Shown in pieces: positions 1-6,665 of a stretch of DNA of 10,891 nt (its first letter is position 1; each line of letters starts with the position of its first letter). Position numbers and translations under genes: made by a program. Source of the stretch: Hyphomicrobiales bacterium (GTDB taxonomy: Bacteria; Pseudomonadota; Alphaproteobacteria; Rhizobiales; Beijerinckiaceae); the NCBI GenBank assembly GCA_028290595.1, contig JAQGJO010000332.1, positions 1 to 10,891 on the forward strand. Reading direction: 5' to 3'. The notes beneath the pieces are model-generated. The model was not told the DNA's origin. It saw only the letters and a program-made list of their open reading frames with translations, and did not search any database.

Positions 1-275
1 ACCCGACGATCTCTGCCATGGAATCTGCACCAAAAGGAGCGGCAAGATGCCGATATTAATAAAAAGCCCACTTGGAACGCGGTCTGCATCGCAAGCGCTC
101 CGCTTTGGAATTCGCAGAATTAATACAGAAAGCCAACTAAGTTTGAAGTCTGCATCGGCGTAAAACGGACCGGCCCTGGGGCTCGATTGGAGGATTGGCG
201 GGATCAATTGGGATCTGGCATCCATGCTTAGCTTACCGCGCCGCGCTATCGCTAAGCCTTCGCCTCCAGCGCTGG
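1..275. other. Gene-poor left end, one doubtful 38-codon ORF
   Basis: No convincing gene lies between the window edge and the end of the GH2 gene. The only candidate is a plus-strand ORF at 47-163 (ATG to TAA, 38 aa, starting MPILIKSPLGT), preceded by AGGAG seven bases before the ATG. The ribosome site is good, but I recognise no family, and an ORF of this size is expected by chance. A 10-bp perfect palindrome (CCAGCGCTGG, 266-275) abuts the GH2 stop codon. It has no loop and no T-run, so I do not call it a terminator. Confidence 0.2.
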
Positions 276-2756
276 TCAGTATTTGACGTCATCTCTCAGA
301 GTGAGCGCGGAGACCCGCCCCGACGGGCGCAAGCGGCCGGACGGATGCCGGGGCGGCGCCAGGCGCACGATCTTGCGATACCCGAACGCCAGATGGAAAT
401 AATTGTCGTCGGGCAGAAATTCGTTGTCCGCGATGTCAATGAAACGCGTCGTCGTGGCGGCTTGCAGGTCGAGAAAGAAACCGGCGTCGTCTTCGTCAAG
501 TACTGCGCTTATCGTCTGGTCGGCGGTTGATGTCGGTGAACCAAGAAAATGAAAGGCCTCGAGAGGTTGATCGGACTCCTCGATTGTGAACGTGGCATGC
601 ACGGTGTCATGCGCCGCCGGTCCGAAGCGATAGCAGTGACCGGCGTCGAAGAATCGATCGAACAGCTCGAAGGCACCGATGGAAAGCCCGGCATGCGGCG
701 CCACGGTCACATCGCGCTCCGCTTCGATCACCGCCGTCTTGCCGTCTCTCAGGCAACGCAAGGTCAGTTTGCCGGTGGCGGCCCGCGGCGTGTCGTTGAC
801 GAGATGCAGATAAAGCCCGTTGGTGCCTTCGTCGGATATCGACAGGCGCAGCGGCAGCGACGCACGGCGCAGTGCGTCAAACGCCGATTTCGGACGGCCA
901 TTGGAGTCCAGCAGGCCCCAGCCTGCGCCGGGCTGCGGGTCACGCCACAGCCATATCAGCGCGCCGGCGGTGGTGGAGGCCGGGCGGCGCCATTCGTCGA
1001 TCGTGCGTTCGATGACCTCGGCCGTGATCGCACGCGACAGCTGGCGCCAGCGTGCCGGTTCGCTGGCGCGCAGGCTGCGGCCGTCTTCGTTCCACAGCGC
1101 CTGGAGATAATGCTCGCGCACATCGTCGAAATCCCAGGACGCGCCGCCGTCGCGCGGGATGCCTGCGCGCCAGCGGCCGGGATCGCCGGCAGGATCGAGC
1201 CGATGCTCGGCGAAGTGGCGATCATCCGGCAGGTTGGCGAAAGCAAGGCACTCGGAGGCAAAGCGGACATTGGCGCGGCGCGCATCGTCGAGCGGCCGCA
1301 AATAAGCGCCAACGCCGTAATAATGCGACGGGCCGGCTTCGGCCACGAAGGGCAGCGCGCCGCCCGACGGCGAACCCGGCACAGAGGCGACGTCACACCA
1401 GTCCGCCACAACGTCGGGAATGACGGTGTCCGCCAGCGGCACATCGCGCATCTGGCGCGGCAGGCCCATCATCGCCGCCTGCTGACCAACCTCGCTGCCG
1501 CCTGATATCAAGACCAATGACGGCGACGAGCCCAGGCGGCGAACGAGGGTTGTGATTTCGCTGCGGATGATGTCAGCAAAGGCCGCATCCGACGGATAAT
1601 CGAAATTGGCCATCATGGCGTCCTGCCAGACCATGATGCCGAGCCTGTCGCAGAGCCGGTGGAAAGCCGGGGTCTCGTAGACCAAGGTGCCACTGAGGCG
1701 GACCATGTTGAGGCCGGCAGTTTGCATCAGGCCAAGGTCCTGCGCGAAATCCGCATCCGATGCCTGCAGGCTGACCACGTCGATCGGCGTCCAGCATGCG
1801 CCGCGGCAGAAAATGCGGACGCCGTTCACGTGCAGGGTGAAGCCATTTCCGTCCGGCCCGCGGTCGATCGCGATCCGGCGAAATCCAACCTCGCCGAGAT
1901 CGATGCGAACGGCACCGACCTCGATCGTCACAGCATGGAGCGTCGGGCTGCCATGGGTGTGCGGCCACCACAGTTCCACATCGGGGATTCGCAGCGTGCC
2001 CTGCCAGCGCGTCGGCTCCGACAGCGGCGCGTCCGTGCCCAATTGTATCAGCGGTGCCTCCGCCCCGGCGCAGCGCAGCACCGGCGTCATGCCTTTGGCC
2101 ACCCCCGACAGGTCAAGCGCGAGCGTCACAACGCCTTCGGTATTGTCGAGCCGGCTGCGCAGATCGACATTGCCGGCGCGAACAATTCCCTCTTCGATCA
2201 GCAGCACGGACCGGTACGGGCCGACCACATCGACGGACGGGCACCATCCGGGCATATGTCCGATCAGCGTGGTGCGCAGGAACCGCAGCCGCGGCTCGTC
2301 GATCATCATCGTCTTCCAGCGTGGCCGTGGACCTTTCGCCGCTGCCAGCACGCGGCGTAGGCTCCTGAAGGCGATATGGATCCAATGCTCGCCGTCGAGG
2401 ACGATATCGGCCTCAACCGGCTCGAACATCGAACTGCCAGTCAGGATCAGCCTGCCGTCGAGGAAAACCTCGGCTACTGTTGCGAGTCCCTCGAACCGCA
2501 GTGTGCGCTTGCCGTGTCCACTGACACGGACTCGGTACCAGACGTCCTTGTCGTGCAACGGCTGAGGGTCAATGAGGCTCCATTGCCCGAGGGCTCGCAG
2601 CGCGCCGGCGGCCGTTCCAGGGACGATCGCGGGCAACCAGATTGCCTCGCTCAACCCGTTGGGGTCTTGCCAGGCCTGAGGCGACGACAGCGCCAGTTCC
2701 CAGCCGCTGTCGAGCAGCTGCACCTTTCGTCTCGTCATGGCGCGGATCTCGGTCAT
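276..2756 (-). CDS. Glycoside hydrolase family 2 protein, beta-mannosidase type
   Basis: Predicted to hydrolyse beta-mannoside or a related beta-glycoside in the cytoplasm, since no signal peptide is present. The protein is about 826 aa, within the family range. Numbered from the TTG at 2765, it shows the GH2 sugar-binding N-domain (about 15-190), an immunoglobulin-like domain ending in WWPHTHGSPTLHA (266-278), a barrel opening with RGACWTPID (321-329), then MVRLSGT and the CDRLGIMVWQD segment (372-382). The acid/base Glu is probably E425 in SGGSEVG and the nucleophile E505 in FASECLAFANLP. Near the barrel end GALIWLWRD...GWGLLD (601-620) matches the beta-mannosidase pattern. The usual Asn before the acid/base Glu is Ser here. 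The start is unclear: TTG 2765, ATG 2756 and ATG 2738 are all possible, and none has a strong Shine-Dalgarno; I chose the first ATG. It is the last gene of the operon, about 32 bases after DUF1839. Family assignment is firm; the substrate is unknown. Confidence 0.9.
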   Translation of the reverse strand: MTEIRAMTRRKVQLLDSGWELALSSPQAWQDPNGLSEAIWLPAIVPGTAAGALRALGQWSLIDPQPLHDKDVWYRVRVSGHGKRTLRFEGLATVAEVFLDGRLILTGSSMFEPVEADIVLDGEHWIHIAFRSLRRVLAAAKGPRPRWKTMMIDEPRLRFLRTTLIGHMPGWCPSVDVVGPYRSVLLIEEGIVRAGNVDLRSRLDNTEGVVTLALDLSGVAKGMTPVLRCAGAEAPLIQLGTDAPLSEPTRWQGTLRIPDVELWWPHTHGSPTLHAVTIEVGAVRIDLGEVGFRRIAIDRGPDGNGFTLHVNGVRIFCRGACWTPIDVVSLQASDADFAQDLGLMQTAGLNMVRLSGTLVYETPAFHRLCDRLGIMVWQDAMMANFDYPSDAAFADIIRSEITTLVRRLGSSPSLVLISGGSEVGQQAAMMGLPRQMRDVPLADTVIPDVVADWCDVASVPGSPSGGALPFVAEAGPSHYYGVGAYLRPLDDARRANVRFASECLAFANLPDDRHFAEHRLDPAGDPGRWRAGIPRDGGASWDFDDVREHYLQALWNEDGRSLRASEPARWRQLSRAITAEVIERTIDEWRRPASTTAGALIWLWRDPQPGAGWGLLDSNGRPKSAFDALRRASLPLRLSISDEGTNGLYLHLVNDTPRAATGKLTLRCLRDGKTAVIEAERDVTVAPHAGLSIGAFELFDRFFDAGHCYRFGPAAHDTVHATFTIEESDQPLEAFHFLGSPTSTADQTISAVLDEDDAGFFLDLQAATTTRFIDIADNEFLPDDNYFHLAFGYRKIVRLAPPRHPSGRLRPSGRVSALTLRDDVKY

Positions 2757-2788
2757 GGCAATCAACGGCCGGTCAGGTCACAGGGAGA

Positions 2789-3781
2789 TCATGCCGCGGC
2801 GCCGCGCGCGACGAAATCGTTCATGAGGCTGTCGAGGGCGATGTCGTAGTCGGTCGCGAGTTGGCGGATTGCATCCGTCACATCAGGAATTCTGCCGCGG
2901 GCCGAGGCACGGGCGAACTGGAACTGCATGATCTTGGTGCCGCCGGCAATCGCCTCCGCAGCCAGCCTGGCGCGCTCCAGCGCCGGGTCGCGGTGCTCCT
3001 GCAGCCACGCCAGATAAGTCGCGAGCAGTTCGAAGTTTGCTCCGGCCTGACGTAATGTGCTGAAAGCGTAGGTGTGAAACCATTCGGGAGGCCGTCCCAC
3101 CAGCCGGGCGATGTCGGCACCGATCACGTCGCCCCATGCCGCAAACGGGTTCCGCGACGGGCAACGACGCAGATGTTGCGCCAGCAGCGTGCGAGACATT
3201 TTCCTCTGCTCGTGCACCGACGGCGCCGGACCGAACTTGATGAATTCGACATAGGGGAACAGCGGCAAACCGTTATCGCGCGCGGGCCGCAAGAGCGCAT
3301 CGAAATCATCGCCTTCGAGGCGAAAGTATCCGCCGTTGTGAAAGTAGTCGAGCCGGCGGTTGATCGAGTCCAGAACGTTGACGCCGATCGTCGTTTTGCT
3401 GTGGCTGTGACGATAGGTGATGCCGTGGGTATCCGGCAGATAGCAGGAATCGACCTCGATCAACGGCAGGCGGCCACGCGCCAACTGGACGTGCACGTGA
3501 TCTTCCAGCTCATCGAAGATCGCGAGCTCCAGAATCTCGACGCCGTACAGCAGCGCGAGATCGGCGGGCGGAATCTTGAAAAACGTGAACTGGTCGCCCT
3601 CGTAATCCTGCGCGACCGTGAAAGCCAGCGCAGCGTGGGGATCATGCCTGCGTTGGGCCAGCACTTCGATCAGCAGATCGACGTAGCAGTTGGTCTCGGG
3701 CCAGTTTCGCGCGGCATCATGCAGCGCATGCCGCGCATAGGTTGCGGGATCCAGTCCCTCGATGGCGCAGACGGTTTTCAA
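2789..3781 (-). CDS. DUF1839 family protein, possible aminoacyl transferase
   Basis: A 330-aa cytoplasmic protein that I recognise as DUF1839, a family without an established function. The hallmark segments are WPETNCYVDLLIEVL (27-41), AALAFTVAQDYEGDQFTFFK (50-69), ARGRLPLIEVDSCYLPDT (101-118), RHSHSKTTIGVNVLD (124-138) and YFHNGGYF (146-153). Cys32 at the start of a helix, Asp111 before YLP, His125/His127, and Asp138/Asp145 resemble the order of residues in the papain-like BtrH acyltransferase family, which moves an acyl group from a carrier protein to an amine; this comparison is mine and unproven. The start must be TTG 3781: the codon two upstream in the same frame is the amber stop of the ligase gene, and no ATG or GTG lies before the conserved core. 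Translation probably depends on termination of the ligase just upstream. Placement next to a carrier-protein ligase supports a role in the same pathway. Confidence 0.93.
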   Translation of the reverse strand: MKTVCAIEGLDPATYARHALHDAARNWPETNCYVDLLIEVLAQRRHDPHAALAFTVAQDYEGDQFTFFKIPPADLALLYGVEILELAIFDELEDHVHVQLARGRLPLIEVDSCYLPDTHGITYRHSHSKTTIGVNVLDSINRRLDYFHNGGYFRLEGDDFDALLRPARDNGLPLFPYVEFIKFGPAPSVHEQRKMSRTLLAQHLRRCPSRNPFAAWGDVIGADIARLVGRPPEWFHTYAFSTLRQAGANFELLATYLAWLQEHRDPALERARLAAEAIAGGTKIMQFQFARASARGRIPDVTDAIRQLATDYDIALDSLMNDFVARGAAA

Positions 3782-3784
3782 GGC

Positions 3785-4723
3785 CTAGCCCCACAACACG
3801 CGGCGGACTTCCGCGGGCCACGCCTCGACCTTGGTGCCGTGGTGACGGAACAGCGCCAGCGCCGTCCGCTCCAGGCCGAAGCCGACGCAGGCCGAATGTG
3901 CGACTTCGCCGTTCGCGAAATGCATGCCCCACAGGCTGCCGAAATGGTTCTGGTGATAGTTGAACGATAGACACGCCGTCGGGTCTTCATCGCTGGCGAC
4001 CGGGATCAGCAATTCGAACTTCAAACCCTGGTCGCGCTGGCTCGACGCCAGAACACGGCCGGTGCGCCCGAAAAATGGATCGTTGGCCACATCGATCACG
4101 CAAGGCAGGCCCAACGAGGCGATCAGCTTTTCGCCGCGCTCAAGCCAGGTGGCCCGGAACGACGTCACTTCGTCGGCGGTGCCGATACGGACGAATTCGC
4201 GCATCCGGAACAGCTGCATTCGCCCGGGATCCTTCGAAGGCTCATGGCGAAAGCAGTAGGACTTGAGATCGAACAGCCGGCCACCTTCCGGCACCGGACC
4301 TTCCGCCGCGACAGTTGGATACAGCGGATAGCAGGCGGCGGGCGTCAGCGCGATTTCCGTCGGGTCCTGCATTTCGGTCCAGTCTTCGCCGCGCTCGATC
4401 ATGCCGACAAGCTTGCCATGAGCGATGGTGTCGCCCATGAACGAGTGGACGCAGCCGGCGAGTTGCGGAAAGCTCTTCATGTAACCGGCTTTCTCGAGAT
4501 TCTTGCGTGGCATGCCCGGCGGAAAATGAATCCGTGTGGCCTGATCGCCGAAGGCCATTTTCGTCACCGCACTTTCGAACCCGTCGATGACCTCTTCGAA
4601 CACACCGGCGCGGCCATAGAGGCCGTCGACGCCGGTCTTGATCAGGATCGATTCGTCGAACAGGGCGGTGAGAAATGCTTCCGGACTTTGCACGATTTTA
4701 GCAGGCGCGTTCACTATGATCAC
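3785..4723 (-). CDS. Amino acid--[acyl-carrier-protein] ligase (class II synthetase homologue)
   Basis: Activates a small amino acid with ATP and loads it as a thioester on the phosphopantetheine of a carrier protein. It is a 312-aa relative of the catalytic core of atypical seryl-tRNA synthetase, without the tRNA-binding arm. Motif 2 is SYCFRHEPSKDPGRMQLFR (155-173) with Arg159 and Glu161, and motif 3 is GFGLERTALALFRHHG (281-296). Zinc ligands are Cys131 (AACYPLYP), Glu176 (RMREF) and Cys279 (HSACVG). These numbers match those I recall for the B. japonicum enzyme Bll0957, which uses glycine, so glycine (or alanine) is the likely substrate. The GTG start at 4723 overlaps the upstream dehydrogenase stop in GTGA, a sign of translational coupling. 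A second GTG at 4714 has GGAG eight bases before it and could be the true start. The partner carrier protein is encoded at the head of the operon. Confidence 0.97.
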   Translation of the reverse strand: MIIVNAPAKIVQSPEAFLTALFDESILIKTGVDGLYGRAGVFEEVIDGFESAVTKMAFGDQATRIHFPPGMPRKNLEKAGYMKSFPQLAGCVHSFMGDTIAHGKLVGMIERGEDWTEMQDPTEIALTPAACYPLYPTVAAEGPVPEGGRLFDLKSYCFRHEPSKDPGRMQLFRMREFVRIGTADEVTSFRATWLERGEKLIASLGLPCVIDVANDPFFGRTGRVLASSQRDQGLKFELLIPVASDEDPTACLSFNYHQNHFGSLWGMHFANGEVAHSACVGFGLERTALALFRHHGTKVEAWPAEVRRVLWG

Positions 4724-5928
4724 TCCAGACCTGAGTCAAATCGGCTCGCCACTACCAGACTAGCGGTATTGGCGAGGATACGATCGTTCGCCACCATCAG
4801 CGGCGCCGACAATACATCCCTGAGATGGCGGCCGACCGAGAAGGGGCCATCGTTGCGATAGCCGGCGATGCCGGTCACCGTCAGCGCTTCACGAACAATG
4901 TCGACGGCCATGGTCGACGCCACAACCTTGAGATTGTTCATTTCGATCGCGAAATTGATCGAGCTGAGATCGTCTTCGTCACGCTTCGCCGTCTCGAACC
5001 GCTCAAGATGGGCGACGAGCGTCGACTTCAACGTCTGCAGTTTTGCGGTGGCCTCGGCCAGTCGAACCGCGCCTGGCAGCGGTCCCGCGAAATCAGACGG
5101 CATGCGCCGCGCCGTGGCCCGAACCGAGGCATGCGCGCGCGATAGGGCGTCGGTCGCGATCCCGAACCACACGCTGGCCCACAGCACATGCGCCGTAGCC
5201 AGCATGGATTGCACGGCGATCTCGCGGAACGGCTTCGGAAAAATCTGGTAGGCTCCAGCCGTTGCGGTCAGCAAAAAACCCTCGGAACAGGTGGCGCGCA
5301 TGCCGAGCGTATTCCACTCGGCGGTGCGCTGAAGTTGATAATCGTTACGCCGCAGCGCAATCAGCACCTGATCGGACCCGACCGACGCCGGACTGCGGCG
5401 CGCAGTCGCCATGATGATGTCGGCTTCCGCGGCGTAGGACAGGACGCTGGCCTGCTTGGTCAGCGACACCCGGCCACCCGCGGTCTCAATCGCGCAATTC
5501 GAGATGCGCAGATCGCCGCCGATGCCGGCTTCCGTGGTCGACGATGCGATCAGCAACTGCTTTGCAGCCACATCGCGCATCAGGGTGCGGTGATACTCGG
5601 TTTGCATGCCATGGGCGACCAGACTCGATAGCTTGATCTGGTGCATGGCGTAAATCATGCCGCTGGCACCGCAGGCGCCCGCGAGAATTGCGCAAAGATT
5701 GGCAATTTGGCGCAATTCAAGTTCCTGGCCACCAAGGCTCTTTGGCACCATCAGTCCGAGCATGCCGTGACGGCGAAGAGCTTCGAATGTCTGCGCCGGG
5801 AACGTCGCGGTTCGGTCCGCAAGATCGGCATTTCGCGAAGCCACGTCGACGGCAATCCGCTGCATCACGTCACGCCAGGACGTGGCTTCGGGCACGTTGA
5901 TGCCATCCTTTACTGCGTTCGGCATCAT
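4720..5928 (-). CDS. Acyl-CoA dehydrogenase family flavoprotein
   Basis: A 402-aa FAD enzyme of the acyl-CoA dehydrogenase fold, close to the usual 380-400 aa. The N-terminal helical domain is about 15-120. The beta domain carries ASSTTEAGIGGDLR (128-141), equivalent to the TEp..GSD flavin segment, and EWNTLGMRATCSEGFLL (204-220). The C-terminal helical domain ends with GIAGYRNDGPFSVGRHLRD (353-371). Where many family members have the catalytic Glu-Gly-Thr, this one has MVANDRIL (378-385), so the base is missing from the common position. Because it sits between a carrier protein and its ligase, the natural substrate may be an acyl or aminoacyl group on the carrier protein, as for prolyl-carrier dehydrogenases of pyrrole pathways; this is inference. 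Tandem ATGs at 5928 and 5925 lie just after the carrier-protein stop, with TAAGG formed partly from that stop acting as a weak ribosome site. Confidence 0.93.
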   Translation of the reverse strand: MMPNAVKDGINVPEATSWRDVMQRIAVDVASRNADLADRTATFPAQTFEALRRHGMLGLMVPKSLGGQELELRQIANLCAILAGACGASGMIYAMHQIKLSSLVAHGMQTEYHRTLMRDVAAKQLLIASSTTEAGIGGDLRISNCAIETAGGRVSLTKQASVLSYAAEADIIMATARRSPASVGSDQVLIALRRNDYQLQRTAEWNTLGMRATCSEGFLLTATAGAYQIFPKPFREIAVQSMLATAHVLWASVWFGIATDALSRAHASVRATARRMPSDFAGPLPGAVRLAEATAKLQTLKSTLVAHLERFETAKRDEDDLSSINFAIEMNNLKVVASTMAVDIVREALTVTGIAGYRNDGPFSVGRHLRDVLSAPLMVANDRILANTASLVVASRFDSGLE

Positions 5929-5932
5929 GGCC

Positions 5933-6178
5933 TTAGACTTTTTCGGAGACGAGCTGGTTAACGGCGGAAATTAGCCCGCCGATCGTCGCAAATGTCTTGC
6001 GAGTGAGCAGGCTGTTGGGAAATTCGATATCGAACTCCTCCTCGACCGCCAGCATCAGTTGGACTGAACCGAACGATGTCATGCCCGCATCGAACAGATT
6101 GTCCTGGTCAGACAGGCCATCGACTGGGACGGGAACAAGGTTCATCGATCCTACGATGGTGCGCACTCGGTCACGCAT
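5933..6178 (-). CDS. Acyl/aminoacyl carrier protein
   Basis: An 81-aa acidic four-helix carrier protein and first gene of the operon. Ser35 in LFDAGMTSFGSVQ is the expected attachment site for 4'-phosphopantetheine; the context is GMTSF rather than the GxDSL of fatty-acid carriers, as I recall for the dedicated carriers of amino acid:[carrier protein] ligases. Helix II/III residues LMLAVEEEFDIEFP (41-54) fit the family well. It would accept the amino acid activated by the ligase two genes downstream and present it to the flavoprotein and perhaps the DUF1839 protein. The ATG at 6178 has a good ribosome site, GGAG at 6189-6186, seven bases away. A perfect hairpin lies immediately upstream of that site. 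The gap to the dehydrogenase gene is only four bases. No phosphopantetheinyl transferase is encoded in the window, so a cellular one must act on it. Confidence 0.96.
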   Translation of the reverse strand: MRDRVRTIVGSMNLVPVPVDGLSDQDNLFDAGMTSFGSVQLMLAVEEEFDIEFPNSLLTRKTFATIGGLISAVNQLVSEKV

Positions 6179-6195
6179 TGTTTTTCTCCAGAGTT

Positions 6196-6214
6196 GGGAA
6201 CGTCTACCGTTCCC
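6196..6214 (-). promoter_or_regulatory. Perfect hairpin/dyad next to carrier-protein ribosome site
   Basis: GGGAACG and CGTTCCC are perfect seven-base inverted arms around a five-base loop. On the transcribed (minus) strand the structure ends six bases before the GGAG ribosome site of the carrier-protein gene. It could be a leader-RNA hairpin affecting translation, or a DNA operator close to the promoter. No T-run follows on either strand, so it is not a standard terminator. Confidence 0.55.
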
Positions 6215-6244
6215 TAAAATGGAGCGGCATCAGAGTTACTCAGG

Positions 6245-6263
6245 CGATATCAGCTAAATATCG
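6245..6263. promoter_or_regulatory. CGATAT-N7-ATATCG dyad, candidate operator
   Basis: Perfect six-base inverted arms separated by seven bases, 67 bases upstream of the carrier-protein ATG and about 400 bases from the hydrolase gene. Spacing and symmetry suit a dimeric repressor, and the position suits the operon promoter. No regulator gene lies in the window, so the binding protein is unknown. Confidence 0.35.
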
Positions 6264-6556
6264 AGTGAATCGTAAACAGCATCAAATGCAACGGACCGTT
6301 TCTGCATCAGGCTTAACAAAACAACGATGCGATCATGAAAATTGATGCATTTTTCAGCCCCAAGCTGGTCAATTCGGTCGCTGCTATAGACTTGCCCACG
6401 AAAAGAAGTCGCTCCGGAATGTCCTTCGCGAGCGATGCATCGATGTAAGGACCAGAATTTCCGATACGGATCGCGCAAGTTCTTCGAACATGCTTAGCAA
6501 ACATCTAACTACCGGAGAAGGACGCAGCGCTGACTATGTATTAATGATGCAACACG

Positions 6557-6570
6557 ATGTCGCATGACAT
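6557..6570. promoter_or_regulatory. ATGTC-GCAT-GACAT dyad, candidate operator
   Basis: Perfect five-base inverted arms with a four-base centre, followed by TTTTT-like sequence, about 95 bases upstream of the hydrolase ATG. The distance fits a regulator site for the plus-strand gene. Short arms mean chance is a real alternative. Confidence 0.25.
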
Positions 6571-6665
6571 TTTTGCCGCCGATACGCTAAGAACTGCGAA
6601 AATATCGACATGCCGGCCCATTCGGCGCGTGAACTTGGTCAGGCAAACGGTGATAGTTGAAGATC

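Larger units (their letters stand above)
6179..6665. promoter_or_regulatory. Divergent intergenic control region
   Basis: About 490 bases, visibly richer in A and T than the flanking genes, between the start of the carrier-protein operon (minus) and the start of the hydrolase gene (plus). It should contain both promoters. I see no -35/-10 pair good enough to name on either strand. It does hold three perfect dyads, listed separately, and a 10-bp palindrome CGATGCATCG at 6433-6442. Short minus-strand ORFs near 6254-6504 have no family resemblance or ribosome site and are not called. Confidence 0.6.

Noticed and set aside
266..275. CCAGCGCTGG palindrome at the GH2 stop as a terminator
   Set aside because: No loop and no T-run on either strand.
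549..1505. Long plus-strand frame (318 aa) opposite the GH2 gene
   Set aside because: Arg/Ala/Gln-rich translation antisense to a gene with clear GH2 motifs; long antisense frames are expected in GC-rich DNA.
1687..2565. Plus-strand frame (292 aa) opposite the GH2 N-terminal half
   Set aside because: Ser/Arg/Pro-rich, no family resemblance, fully covered by the GH2 gene.
3074..3970. Plus-strand frame (298 aa) across DUF1839 and the ligase 3' end
   Set aside because: Spans two well-supported opposite-strand genes and shows no motif of its own.
6254..6504. Short minus-strand ORFs of 63-74 codons in the divergent region
   Set aside because: No ribosome site or family resemblance, and the two overlap in different frames in AT-richer DNA.
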